Source of the DNA: Micromussa lordhowensis
Lineage: Eukaryota; Cnidaria; Anthozoa; Scleractinia; Lobophylliidae
Length of the DNA stretch: 64,000 bases
Assembly (NCBI GenBank): GCA_964020085.1
Contig: OZ026608.1
Coordinates: 3,284,981-3,348,980 of the forward strand
Direction of reading: 5' to 3'
Shown here: positions 20,626-30,478 of the stretch, piece after piece
Layout: every line of letters begins with the position of its first letter
Numbering within the stretch: the first letter of the stretch is position 1
Made by a program: the position numbers and the translations under genes
The notes under the pieces: generated by a model
Told to the model about the DNA's origin: nothing
Databases searched by the model: none
Seen by the model: only the letters and a program-made list of their open reading frames with translations

Positions 20626-21746
20626 TAGCCAATGAAGACATATCCATTCTGAGGTTTTCGCTAAATTCCAGGTTAAAGTAAAAATTCAAGTAGACCCAGG
20701 TATAAAATGATTAAAACACTGTGTAAGTGTCGACATGTTTACTAATGTTTCACATCAATGCACCGTTTCCTAGCACCATATTTTAAAAGCGCACCATCAA
20801 TCGCAGTATATTATAACACGTAGACGGCTTCATAGTCCCCTTTAACGGGTAGAGCCTTCCTTGAGTGAGTACAGAACCTCTTTTCCTCTACCAAAGGTAA
20901 GAATCATCCTTGTTTACTTGCCTCTTTGAACTTCAACCTGCGTTCAGCGTGAGGCACTTGAAAAATGGTCAGTTAAAATTGAAATTCAAAATTAAACATT
21001 AAATTTCACGTAACACGAAGGGACATTCGGGTTGATAGGCTAAAAACAGCCATTTTTGTATGAAATGCGTTATCGGCTGATTATTGTATGTGAATGGGAA
21101 ATTTAATTTGTGTCTGGCTGATCTCCCAGATGAGAAGTTTCAGTTTACGCCAGATCGGCCTGACACAAATATTGCAATTCACATATTCACATGTTTATTA
21201 CCTGGTATTCATGAAAATTTGATAATTCTAATTCTATCAACTTTATTGGTCTCAAAAATTATATAGTATACAAATATAGTAAGTCAAATGTAGAAATAAA
21301 AAGACCAAAAGGGATTGCGCGAACGGGAAAAGTAATAGAAATCTCAATAACCTGTTTTATTCAGGATAAAATCAGTGAAGACTGGTAGCCATTTGTTTAT
21401 TTGTGACAAATAATTAACACATTACCGCCGGCTTTAACAGAGTGTTTTTCCCTGAATAAATCGAAACCAGAAAAAGAATTTCATTCAGTCTGAAAACTTC
21501 AAGATGGTAATTTAAAAGTAAATGTACATTCTTTCGATTCATGACAGTAGATGGACCACTCAGCTGTTGTTGAGCACAAATGAATTTTAATACAGTGGTC
21601 CCCGCATAATCTCTTTAGACCCGTAATACGGTAACCAACGGGCCTTGAAAATTTGGTTTCAACTCACGACTGGTCTAAATTGAATGATGTCTTAACAGAC
21701 GTATCACAATAATTTTAAAAAAATTGAAGCTTGAATCAGTGAATAT
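20626..21746. other. Intergenic, no gene recognised
   Basis: A+T-rich. The frame at 21084-21266 shows no motif. Confidence 0.35.
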
Positions 21747-21748
21747 TA

Positions 21749-21811
<63 letters not shown>
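21747..21811. repeat. (ATT)n microsatellite
   Basis: About 20 uninterrupted ATT units. Confidence 0.95.
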
Positions 21812-21989
21812 GAACATAACTGGTTTGAGTGGCAGTTTAAACGGGGTAAAATTATAGAGAATTATATAGGTTGGGATTTCAGGATGTGGCGGTTGGCCGT
21901 ACTGACGGGGTGACTGCACTACCGGTTTTTTTTATAAGAAAATGTATAGGCCTTTTGCCAGGACAAAACAAAGTGGCCCTAAAACGAGG

Positions 21990-22110
21990 GTCTCAATGGA
22001 GTTTAACCGTGAGACGTAAAACGGCCAAAAATTCAACCGTTAGGCGTAAAAAACTCTTAAAATTCAACCGTTAGCCGTGAAACAAGTTGAAAACCGTTAA
22101 CCGTAAAATA
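21990..22110. repeat. ACCGTTAGCCGTAAAA-type short repeats
   Basis: Five imperfect units of ACCGTTAGNCGTAAAA (TTAACCGTGAGACGTAAAAC, TCAACCGTTAGGCGTAAAA, TCAACCGTTAGCCGTGAAA, AACCGTTAACCGTAAAAT). The same motif in the same orientation recurs at 24476-24545. Confidence 0.65.
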
Positions 22111-23049
22111 AAACAATTAGCGCAACGGCAATTAGCGCTTGTATAGACGTCTATTTGCGTATCGTTTAGCAAATTCGGCTAATTGCTGTCATTTTAATTC
22201 ACAACGCCAGACTGATGGCGGGTGCGTCTTTGAAATGGATCGTACCACGCACTTTGACAGCCACCTGACAGTTTTGACAGCTCTCGCTATTTTCCGACCT
22301 TGTTGTTCAGTTTCTCTTTGTGAGTGGCGGCTTTGCTATCCAGCATACAAAGCAAGGATTCAAATCGGTGACCAGGTTAAGGCGGAGGTAAACATGAATA
22401 GGAGTGAAATTTGAAGAAATATTAAAAGGAAATTGTTAGGATTAAGATGGGTTGGAAACACTACCAGACAGTTGGCCCCCGCAAAAGAGAGCCCCAGGTT
22501 GGTAGGGGACTGTTTGGTATCCGTCTACTAATTTTTCACTTCAAATTTCAATTTTTTAAATCCATCAAATATTCAACATTTCACATTTTCCTCAATTTAA
22601 TCTATCTGTTGAGAAAAAATATCTCTTTCCCAAAACGCCCCAAAATCACCCAAAAATTTACACAAAACCGCCAAACAGTGCACGTGGTTAATGAGATAAG
22701 CAGAGAGATTTAGTGTCGCTTGAAATGTGACCGAGATATTGGCAGAAAGGCCGTGTTAAGCGACCTCAAAACAGCCTTCATGTGTACCCCCGCCTTAAGA
22801 GGGCGTAAAATGGTAAGCCTCATCAAAAATGTAAACAGAAGCATGATAATCATTTTTTCAAAAGGACAACATGTTTCTAACGCCTAACCACATACAGGCA
22901 AATATAATTCCTAGTTCCAAATTTCTACGTCCCGCAGTACAGGACTAATGTGTACTTGTGGACAGATAAATTTCATTTTTTTGTCAAGCGGGAATGTTCG
23001 CTATACTTTTCATGATTTTGCCATGCTCCACACCAATGGAAATGAACTA
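22111..23049. other. Intergenic, no gene recognised
   Basis: Frames at 22139-22414 and 22447-22713 have no recognisable domain. A coral-type CCCCCGCAAAAGAGAGCC run is present but not interpretable. Confidence 0.3.
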
Positions 23050-24019
23050 CTGTAGAACCCCGGCAGCTCGAACTCCCCCGCTAACTCGAACTAAGTCCCA
23101 TTTCCCTTGGATTCAGGCCTCACTTTTCAGTCATTTCAACTCGGATAACTCGAACTCCCCCGCTAACTCGAACTAACTCCCATTTCCCTTGGATTTGACT
23201 TCACTTTTCAGTCATTTCAACTCGGATAACTCGAACTCCCCCGCTAACTCGAACTAACTCCCATATCCCTTGGATTTGACTTCACTTTTCAGTCATTTCA
23301 ACTCGGATAACTCGAACTCCCCCGCTAACTCGAACTAACTCCCATTTCCCTTGGATTTGACTTCACTTTTCAGTCATTTCAACTCGGATAACTCGAACTC
23401 CCCCGCTAACTCGAACTAACTCCCATTTCCCTTGGATTTGACTTCACTTTTCAGTCATTTCAACTCGGATAACTCGAACTCCCCCGCTAACTCGAACTAA
23501 CTCCCATTTCCCTTGGATTTGACCTCACTTTTCAGTCATTTCAACTCGGTTAATTCGAACTCTGATAAGTCGAATTCCCCGCTAACTCGAACTAAATTTC
23601 GTTTCCCTTGATCAAAATTTACCCCGATGACTCGAATTCTGATTCATGTAATTCACCACGAATGTCATCCCATTAGCTTCTCTTGCCGTGTAAATCAGTT
23701 AAAACACTCAAAACTAACACTGCAGCATTTGATTTTAATAAGTGCAACCGACCGTTCACATATTTGACAGTCAGTTGCCGATCTTACGAGTCATACCAGA
23801 TGCGATGCCTTTAGCTGTCACAAGAGAAAAACAGTGCTACAGCGCAGTTTCTGACGAGATAGGTTTTATTTGCACTGCACTGTACTGTATAAGGAAGCGC
23901 TGAAAAATCAGTAAACTATCAATTATTAACATGGCAAGTTGGATATTCAAATGAACCCCCGTTAACTCGAACTGTTTTTCGTTTCCCTTCAGAGTTCGAG
24001 TTACCGCAGTTCTACTGGA
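23050..24019. mobile_element. Pogo/Tigger-like non-autonomous element with internal minisatellite
   Basis: The left end CTGTAGAACCCCGGCAGCTC near 23050 and the right end GAGTTACCGCAGTTCTAC near 23998-24015 are inverted copies of a CAGTAGAAC..CGG.AACTCGAAC terminus. The interior begins with a tandem array (23066-23580) of about six 81-bp units, each with GCTAACTCGAACTAACTCCC. The unit repeats the terminal motif itself, so the array probably grew from the left terminal repeat. No transposase ORF is present. Confidence 0.7.
23066..23580 (+). repeat. 81-bp minisatellite, about 6.3 copies
   Basis: CTCGAACTCCCCCGCTAAC recurs at 23067, 23149, 23230, 23311, 23392 and 23473, giving periods of 82, 81, 81, 81 and 81. 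The central units are almost identical; the outer units carry changes (ATTCAGGCCTC in the first, TAATTCGAACTCTG at the end). This is the usual pattern of arrays growing from the middle. Confidence 0.95.
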
Positions 24020-24059
24020 TTACATTTTCACTGAGTTGCTTTGTATTGTAATTATAAAC

Positions 24060-24460
24060 AACTATTGGATGAGGTTTTTGTGATATCCGGAATTATAATC
24101 AAGGTCCAGGTAAGTGCTATCAGCCGAAGCCGAAAGCTGAGGCTGATAACACTTAATGAGACAAAAACTGAATCTAATAACTGTTTTATTATACATTGTT
24201 TTAAAGAAAACAAGGACAAACGCATCATGTTGAAGAAGCGATTCGACCATCTATGCCACATCACCGTACCCGTGAACTTGTCACTGCTCTTGGAAATCAT
24301 GCATTTCGTGCAGATTATTCACTAATCTGCTGGCAGATTATTGAATAATCTGTAGGTTGCGCTGTTTCCCAGATTTAAGGTTTTTAGCCAATGAGAAGAC
24401 AGTTGGTGACTACAATGTATATTAATTATATTATAATGTAAAACAATGGTAATTAATTAT
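24060..24460. repeat. Hairpin-containing repeat region
   Basis: A 43-nt imperfect stem at 24111-24153 (AAGTGCTATCAGCCGAAGCC against GGCTGATAACACTT), then paired ATTATTCACTAATCTG / CAGATTATTGAATAATCTG near 24313-24350. The frame at 24041-24325 overlaps these and is not convincing as a gene. Confidence 0.5.
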
Positions 24461-24475
24461 TTAAATTTCAGTTAA

Positions 24476-24545
24476 CCGTAACGGGAAAAATTACCCGTTA
24501 GCCGTAAAAGGGCCAAATATTTAACCGTTAGTCGTAAAAGCCAGT
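24476..24545. repeat. ACCGTTAGCCGTAAAA-type short repeats, second cluster
   Basis: TTAACCGTAACGGGAAAAAT, TACCCGTTAGCCGTAAAAGG and TTAACCGTTAGTCGTAAAAG, in direct orientation to 21990-22110 about 2.4 kb away. Confidence 0.6.
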
Positions 24546-24793
24546 ACCCCATTGATAACCTCCAAAACGAGGTGGTCGTAAGACAGGGTGCCACTGTAGA
24601 AATCTGTTTCTTAAACCGACACAAAGCTGGCCCACTCATCAGTCCATCCATCTCTATTCATTAAAAACTGGCATGGATCATTGGATAATGCAATTCGAGA
24701 GTTTTCGCTGGCTTAACCATCATGTGTTATAAGCCATTAGTATCACCCAACTAGTGGACTAATGCAAATCCTGCATTTTAATTGGCTACGCTA

Positions 24794-24822
24794 CTCGAGG
24801 ACTATTAGCAATAGTCCTCGAG
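24794..24822. repeat. Perfect 13-bp inverted repeat, 3-nt loop
   Basis: CTCGAGGACTATT, AGC, AATAGTCCTCGAG. It is a small hairpin in the ST3 upstream region. Confidence 0.85.
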
Positions 24823-25165
24823 CAACGCTTTCTTTCGTTTTAGTCCCAAATAAATATTTCTTCAACTTACATTTGCTAACTTTCTTATTGCCATTTCTGT
24901 CTGACTAGTTGGGCTATTGACCATGAGGTCTAATTGTTAATTATACCATGCTCTACTGATATTGTAAGCGTACGCGTGAATTCTTGGGGCGGTTTTACTT
25001 TAATTTTAGTTTAGTTTTCTAGATTTTGGGAGCGTTTGTTGGATATGGGATGATTATAACATCTCATGTCCAACACGCGCTCGTGGAATAATTGTTAAAT
25101 AATTTCTAAATTCGCGTTTATGCTCCACAGGGTTAGTGCTTTCCTGATCCATTGACCACAAAAAG

Positions 25166-26650
25166 ATGAAAAAGAAAGGATCAACAGTTAGCATCAGCTA
25201 TCGACTCTGCCAACGCTTGTGTTTTCCTTGCTTTCTAATTTGTCTTTTCACTTCAATGACGCTGCTCTACAAAAACTGGGACACGTCACACCTGACTCCC
25301 AAGTATCACATGACATCAACAGTGTCGAGTCAAAACCGAATTGCGCTCGTGACTGTCGTAACTATTCCGGCTAAACGGACGTCTTACGAAGTTCAAGCCG
25401 ATTTAAAGCCGAAGCTGATCTTGGCAGAGCGATCTTTCCCCGAGATTCACTCCAAGTCATCCGAAGTTCAAACGGATTCAAATCCGAAGCTTCTTTCCAC
25501 AAACCGATCTTTGCCCGAGATTCATTCAAACTTACCCGAACTTCAAACAGATTCAAGTCCAAGGCCCGACATAGGAAAACGATCTTCTCCCGAAGATCAA
25601 TTTAATGTTCAAGTAGATTCAAAACCGGTTCTGGACTCGAGAACCCGATCTATGCCCGAGTCACGTGCTACGTCTGCCAATTTGTCCCCCGATGTTCAAC
25701 CGACGATGCCAGCCGAGCGCCGCCGAAGTCTCCTAATCTATGGCGCCGACCGCTCGGGTACAACATTCACAACTAAAATGTTTGCCGCAGATCCCCAGTT
25801 GATGACGGTTTACGAGCCGCTATGGATAACAAAAAGATGGAACAAAGAGGACAGTACGCAGATCAGAAATTGGGAGAGAAATGTTCTTGATCTACTTAAG
25901 GGAATTTTGAGTTGCAAATTCGCTGAGAGTCCTGCGGGTATAAAATTTCTTTCGCAAACTTCAAAAACGTGGAGTGGAGCGTTTGTGAACAACGAGTTTA
26001 CGTCTTCCGCGTTTTGCCCCAACGTAACGTGCATAGACCTTGCCAGAAACCCCAGCTACGCCGACAAAGTCTGCCTCACAAAGTACAAACACAGTGTTAC
26101 TAAAATAGGTGAGCCTAGGACACCGGGCAATCTGATTTCATCGTTTCTTCCAATGCTTTTCACAGAGAATCCAAACACGGATATCAGAGTTATACAGTTA
26201 ATACGTGACCCCAGAGCAAGCATGAATTCAAGAATTAAATTGGGATGGATGGTGGACTTTCATCACTCAAGTTTTGCGTACAACGTTAGACGCGTTTGTT
26301 CAAACTTGGCAAGAAACATACGATTTGGGCGCAACTTAGGCCAGTGGCAGGATAAATATCTCGAAGTACATTATAGAGATCTCGCTGGGAAGCCGCTAGA
26401 AACGACACAAGCCATGTACAAGTTTGCTGGATTTGAAATGCCACAGAGCATTCGGGACTGGGTTATGCGCAATACCTCGCCAAGCAAGGTAGAACAGCGT
26501 AAAGAAGCGAACAATGTGTTTTCTTCAGTTCGAAATTCTACAGCAAATATTGACAAATGGCAAAAGGAATCACCCATAGGTAGAATTAGGATAATTGAAG
26601 AACACTGCAAAGAAGCACTAGATCTTTTAGGGCTGACAAAAATCACATAA
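25166..26650 (+). CDS. Carbohydrate 6-O-sulfotransferase-like with repeat-expanded stem (ST3)
   Basis: A protein of 494 residues, about 90 longer than ST1 and ST2. The anchor is at about residues 15-36 (LCQRLCFPCFLICLFTSMTLL). The extra length is a stem with four imperfect repeats of about 21-25 residues (about 75-99, 100-124, 125-147, 148-168), each with V/LQ.D..PK, a basic-RS step and PE. The catalytic domain then has YGADRSGTT (192-200), YEPLWITKRW, and the 3'-phosphate motif LIRDPRASMNSRIKLGW, where Ala replaces the Gly of ST1 and ST2 (RDPRGS). The C-terminal SSVRNSTANIDKW is conserved. The acceptor TTTATGCTCCACAG ends near 25131, so a 5' UTR intron is likely. A longer stem could set the catalytic domain further from the Golgi membrane; that is inference. 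Confidence 0.9.
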   Translation: MKKKGSTVSISYRLCQRLCFPCFLICLFTSMTLLYKNWDTSHLTPKYHMTSTVSSQNRIALVTVVTIPAKRTSYEVQADLKPKLILAERSFPEIHSKSSEVQTDSNPKLLSTNRSLPEIHSNLPELQTDSSPRPDIGKRSSPEDQFNVQVDSKPVLDSRTRSMPESRATSANLSPDVQPTMPAERRRSLLIYGADRSGTTFTTKMFAADPQLMTVYEPLWITKRWNKEDSTQIRNWERNVLDLLKGILSCKFAESPAGIKFLSQTSKTWSGAFVNNEFTSSAFCPNVTCIDLARNPSYADKVCLTKYKHSVTKIGEPRTPGNLISSFLPMLFTENPNTDIRVIQLIRDPRASMNSRIKLGWMVDFHHSSFAYNVRRVCSNLARNIRFGRNLGQWQDKYLEVHYRDLAGKPLETTQAMYKFAGFEMPQSIRDWVMRNTSPSKVEQRKEANNVFSSVRNSTANIDKWQKESPIGRIRIIEEHCKEALDLLGLTKIT

Positions 26651-27174
26651 CTAGACAAAGAAATCTGATCTGCCTTTTATCGTTGATAAAAATTTGAAGA
26701 TTTGCCGAGGACGTCGATTTATACAATGAGTGAATTTAGATAAAACGAAATGGAGAGGGAATGTAATTAAGCGGGGAATTATATACGAACAAAACAAACG
26801 CCAAAGCAATGAGCGTATGAAATTTCAAGGAAAAAAGACCAATATTTATATTTTTCTCCAATTTCTCAGTAGTCTGGAATCCTTGAATCTGACTGGCTAA
26901 TCGCGCGGTCCAGCGGTCCGGATTTCCATCCGAACTCCGAGTAAGGACCGCTCCTAAATTTCCAACTTTGGTAACTTCCAAGCTTTTTGTTGTTTCACCG
27001 TAAAATGTAAGCATTCAACACTTAAGCAATTTTTCAAGCTTTTCTTCACTTTTTGTGCCCGGAATGTCAAACGCAAACGTACGCCAGATTTGAACTGAAC
27101 GACTCTAATTAAACTAAGCTCAACACAAAAGTTGCTTTCAAAGCAATACGTAATGGTAATAGGATTGAGTGGAG
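26651..27174. other. ST3 3' flank
   Basis: No clear AATAAA close to the stop. A GC-rich inverted patch, GCGGTCCAGCGGTCCGG, is at 26916-26932. No gene. Confidence 0.4.
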
Positions 27175-27277
27175 TCTAATTCGGTCTGTAATCATACGAG
27201 TGATAACAAAATCGGACAACCGCGCAGCGGGAGTCCCATTTGTTTATCACGAGGTATGATTACAGACCCAATTGGAC
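27175..27277. repeat. Hairpin element, C-GCA-G tip
   Basis: CTAATTCGGTCTGTAATCAT then GATAACAAA pairs with TTTGTTTATCAC and ATGATTACAGACCCAATTGG. The tip is CGC-GCA-GCG at 27221-27229. Confidence 0.75.
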
Positions 27278-27608
27278 GACATGAAGTCTTATTATTAATT
27301 AATCATAAAAAATATACAGTTTCCAAGAAAAGAGAATAGCCAAGTTATAAAAGAAAGGGAAAATTTGCATTGAATGACTGACAAAGGAGGTGTAAATTAT
27401 TTCATGTCGCTCTCAGATTGAGATTGGTTGACTTAAACTACAACTTTGAATGTGATTGGCTTATTGAATTGTCCGATAACAAACTGTCCAATAGCAAAGT
27501 GTCCGATGACAACTTGGCAAGTGAATTAGTGGAAAATAGGAGTTTTTTAAACCAATCACAATCGAGGAAATTGTAATTTTTTATGATTACGTAGAGAAAA
27601 ATAAGCAA

Positions 27609-27707
27609 GTTATTTACCGGTCTTAGTCGGTCCGTATTAGGAAATACTGTACCCTCGGCCTTGAATACGGCCACAGGGCAATACGGACCTCCCGGCCGGC
27701 AAATAAC
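27609..27707. repeat. Inverted-repeat element (GTTATTTACCGG ends)
   Basis: GTTATTTACCGGTC at 27609 mirrors CCGGCAAATAAC ending at 27707; GTCCGTATT and AATACGGAC pair inside. Noncoding. Confidence 0.7.
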
Positions 27708-28234
27708 ATCTTGATATCTGAACGATGCAGTTCACACGGCTCAGCGAGATCTAATGCTTGTTCTCAAAGATAAAACCAGCCTTCGTAGGTTTTACGCGAC
27801 GAACCGTAAAACTTGTAATCTAGGTAGACCGGTTTTATCTTTACTTTATTTATTGTTTTTTCGTCATTTCCGCCACTCCTTTTAGTTTCGGAATGCGTTT
27901 TACGACATCCCCCATTATACAATATTGTAATTTCATTTTCATAATTTAGTAACATCTAAACATGAATAAGGCTGGTCTGGCCAGCCGAAATATTGTTTTA
28001 AATATTCCATTCAAGTATTCAATAAATTGGTTTTGGTCCAAATCCGAGGGGAACACACCATTTTGCGACACGAAACTTTCCAACTTAACCGGCATGACTG
28101 CTACGCTACAATTGTCTTTAATTGAGTGGGGGGAAAAAGTAACGGCCTAAATCACAGAAATACCGGAGAAATTTTAAAAAAATTGAAACGTTAATAGAAT
28201 GAAAAGGGTTCTAATTTATGTTATAAATTATACT

Positions 28235-28286
28235 CGAGAAATGTAGAAAACACTCGCCGCGGCTCGTGTTTTCTACATTTCTCTCG
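28235..28286. repeat. Hairpin element, relative of the GAGCCGCAGGCGAG family
   Basis: CGAGAAATGTAGAAAACAC pairs with GTGTTTTCTACATTTCTC. On the minus strand the tip reads GAGCCGCGGCGAG, which is the family tip minus one A. Confidence 0.7.
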
Positions 28287-30478
28287 TGTTCTCAAATGCC
28301 CGTCGTGTTTTATCACAGTGTAATACACGGATTAGGTTTCTTTATTTGTTAATTAAATGTGGACCGCGGAAAATTTGGTTTATAATACTCCCAAAACTAT
28401 TTCATTTGAGTGGCATTTTTAAGAAGTGAAGCCACTTCACTTAGTAGATTAGCCCCTTAACAAAATTTTTTTGGCTGATAACCCGTAACCGGCTTACTCG
28501 TGAAAGCTTACTTACAATGAGCCGCGATTACGTCAATTTCTAACATTTCTTGATTTTCAGAATTTCAGGAACGAGAAAAGAAATTTGCTTAGAAGTAATT
28601 CGAACAGAAAGGGGCGTTCGGAGTAACGTTATCTCAGACCTGAGAACGAATTCCGAACAGCGGAAAATAATTTCTTGTTTTCTTTTTCGTTTGCTTCGCT
28701 TTTCGTTAGCTTACACAAACGGCCGGACACAAGAATGTAGCATCGCTGTATTTTTAAACGACTCTTGCAGTATTGAGCCCGATTTCTTTCTCCAAATCCC
28801 GACATTGAACACACGGTCAGGAATTGACAGGACAAACCTGTTAAGACATTAAACGACTCTATGAAAACCTGTTAAAAACCAGTCTATTTGAGGACAAATA
28901 TCGTTGGGTGTTCAGTGTATTTGTTGTGCACATCAGGAGCCTAGTGATGATCCGCCGACTCTACTAAGCGAAGCTGTATAATAGAACCCTTAATTTCCGT
29001 CATCTTTTCTGTGAATTACTTCATTTCCGTGGTCTTTAGACACTGAAACTAAATTTAAACAGGCAATTCAGCATATCTTTAGGAGGAAAACCGGGCTACA
29101 TGATACAGGATTTACTCAGCGTCGCGTCATGGCCAAATAAGACAAACGTACCAGAAATGTTTGCCATTTCAGAACTGGATGAGATAAGAAACACAGGTTG
29201 AAGGCATAAATGGTTGAATAGCGTATCAAATTGGACCGCATCAGATTCCACGAAAACGGTATTGGTAGATTAGTCAAGCGAGCACTCTAGTAAGCGGGCG
29301 TCATTTTTGTCAAAAGGTCATAAAATGGTAATAAAACGTAACATATTGAATTATTGAGAGTTTGATAGCAGTGTCTTTTTTTTCTCTCGAATAGGAAAAT
29401 CTCACACATGCCCAGAAACATCGATCTACAGTTCCTGTTACTTCTTATCACAAAACACTGGGAACAATGAAAGCATGTTTACCTTATACAGCCGTGATTG
29501 ACTCGAGGGTGTATTAAATTAGAAAAAGTAGCAAGCGCTGTATTCTTGTTCCCGCTATCTGCTTCAATAAAGTATCAGCGAGAAGAACCACAGTTCAAAA
29601 CTTCTTTGAAAAAGGGAACCGGAAAACCGCTATTCGGGAAACCACTCAAAATCGGAAGCCGCTGAAGGCATAATGATTAAAACTGCAAATCCGCCACGCA
29701 TTACGCGTACTTTCCCTTTTTCGCGTGAACACGATGTTTTTCATTTGAAATCATTGCCGTAGCTAGCGCGCTTTTTAGCTTTATACTTTGACTGTTAGAT
29801 TTTTCTCAAAAAATTGTATACAAACTAGGAAAATAGGGTACGCACAAAAACCGCAACGGACATCAAAACCGACAACCGAATCTCTAGCTAGTGATAATAA
29901 TCAGTAAAAGAATTTTTTTCCCTGAACGGATCAAAATAACCTGAACAAAGAGTCTCTGTATATACTTCCAGTGTACAATATAATGGGCTATAAATAGACA
30001 AGCCACCAATTTTAATTTGATACCAAACTGTTACAAGGCCAAATTCTCCCTAGCCTCCCTGATTTCCAAACAAATCTCAGTATGTGGTCTGCAGCTGTTT
30101 GAGCGAAGACTAATAATATTGAGTAATAAATTTGAAACGAATTTGTTATCGTTCTGTCAAACTGTCAGCAGCTGTAAACAATCATATAACTAGCCAAAGG
30201 ACTTTCATTAAATTTCATTTGATAGAAAAAAATGCAGATCTTTGACATGTAAAGCGGAAACAACGCATTCTAGCCACAACTATAAACCAACATAGTGCAA
30301 TACTGCAACGTCGCTGTCGAGATCAGACAAATATTTCTGGATTGTGCTGTGATATTAGTCCAGAGTGCTGTGACTCGAGACTTGATTTTCAACGATCAAG
30401 TTGATCTGCCTGTCGTCACTTTAAAACTCAACAACACTGGTTCTATATCGATTTAATTCTAACTGAGTAGAAGTCTTT
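28287..30478. other. Upstream region of the fucosyltransferase-like gene; no gene recognised
   Basis: A+T-rich. The 100-codon frame at 28550-28852 has no motif. No TATA box or upstream exon of the next gene could be fixed with confidence. Confidence 0.35.

Noticed and set aside
23066..23580. CRISPR-like array of regular repeats
   Set aside because: Units are contiguous 81-bp tandem copies without unique spacers, in a eukaryotic transposon context.
24041..24325. 94-codon frame
   Set aside because: Overlaps hairpin repeats and has frames of similar length on the other strand; no evidence for coding.
28550..28852. 100-codon frame upstream of the fucosyltransferase-like gene
   Set aside because: No recognisable motif and no promoter or splice signals.
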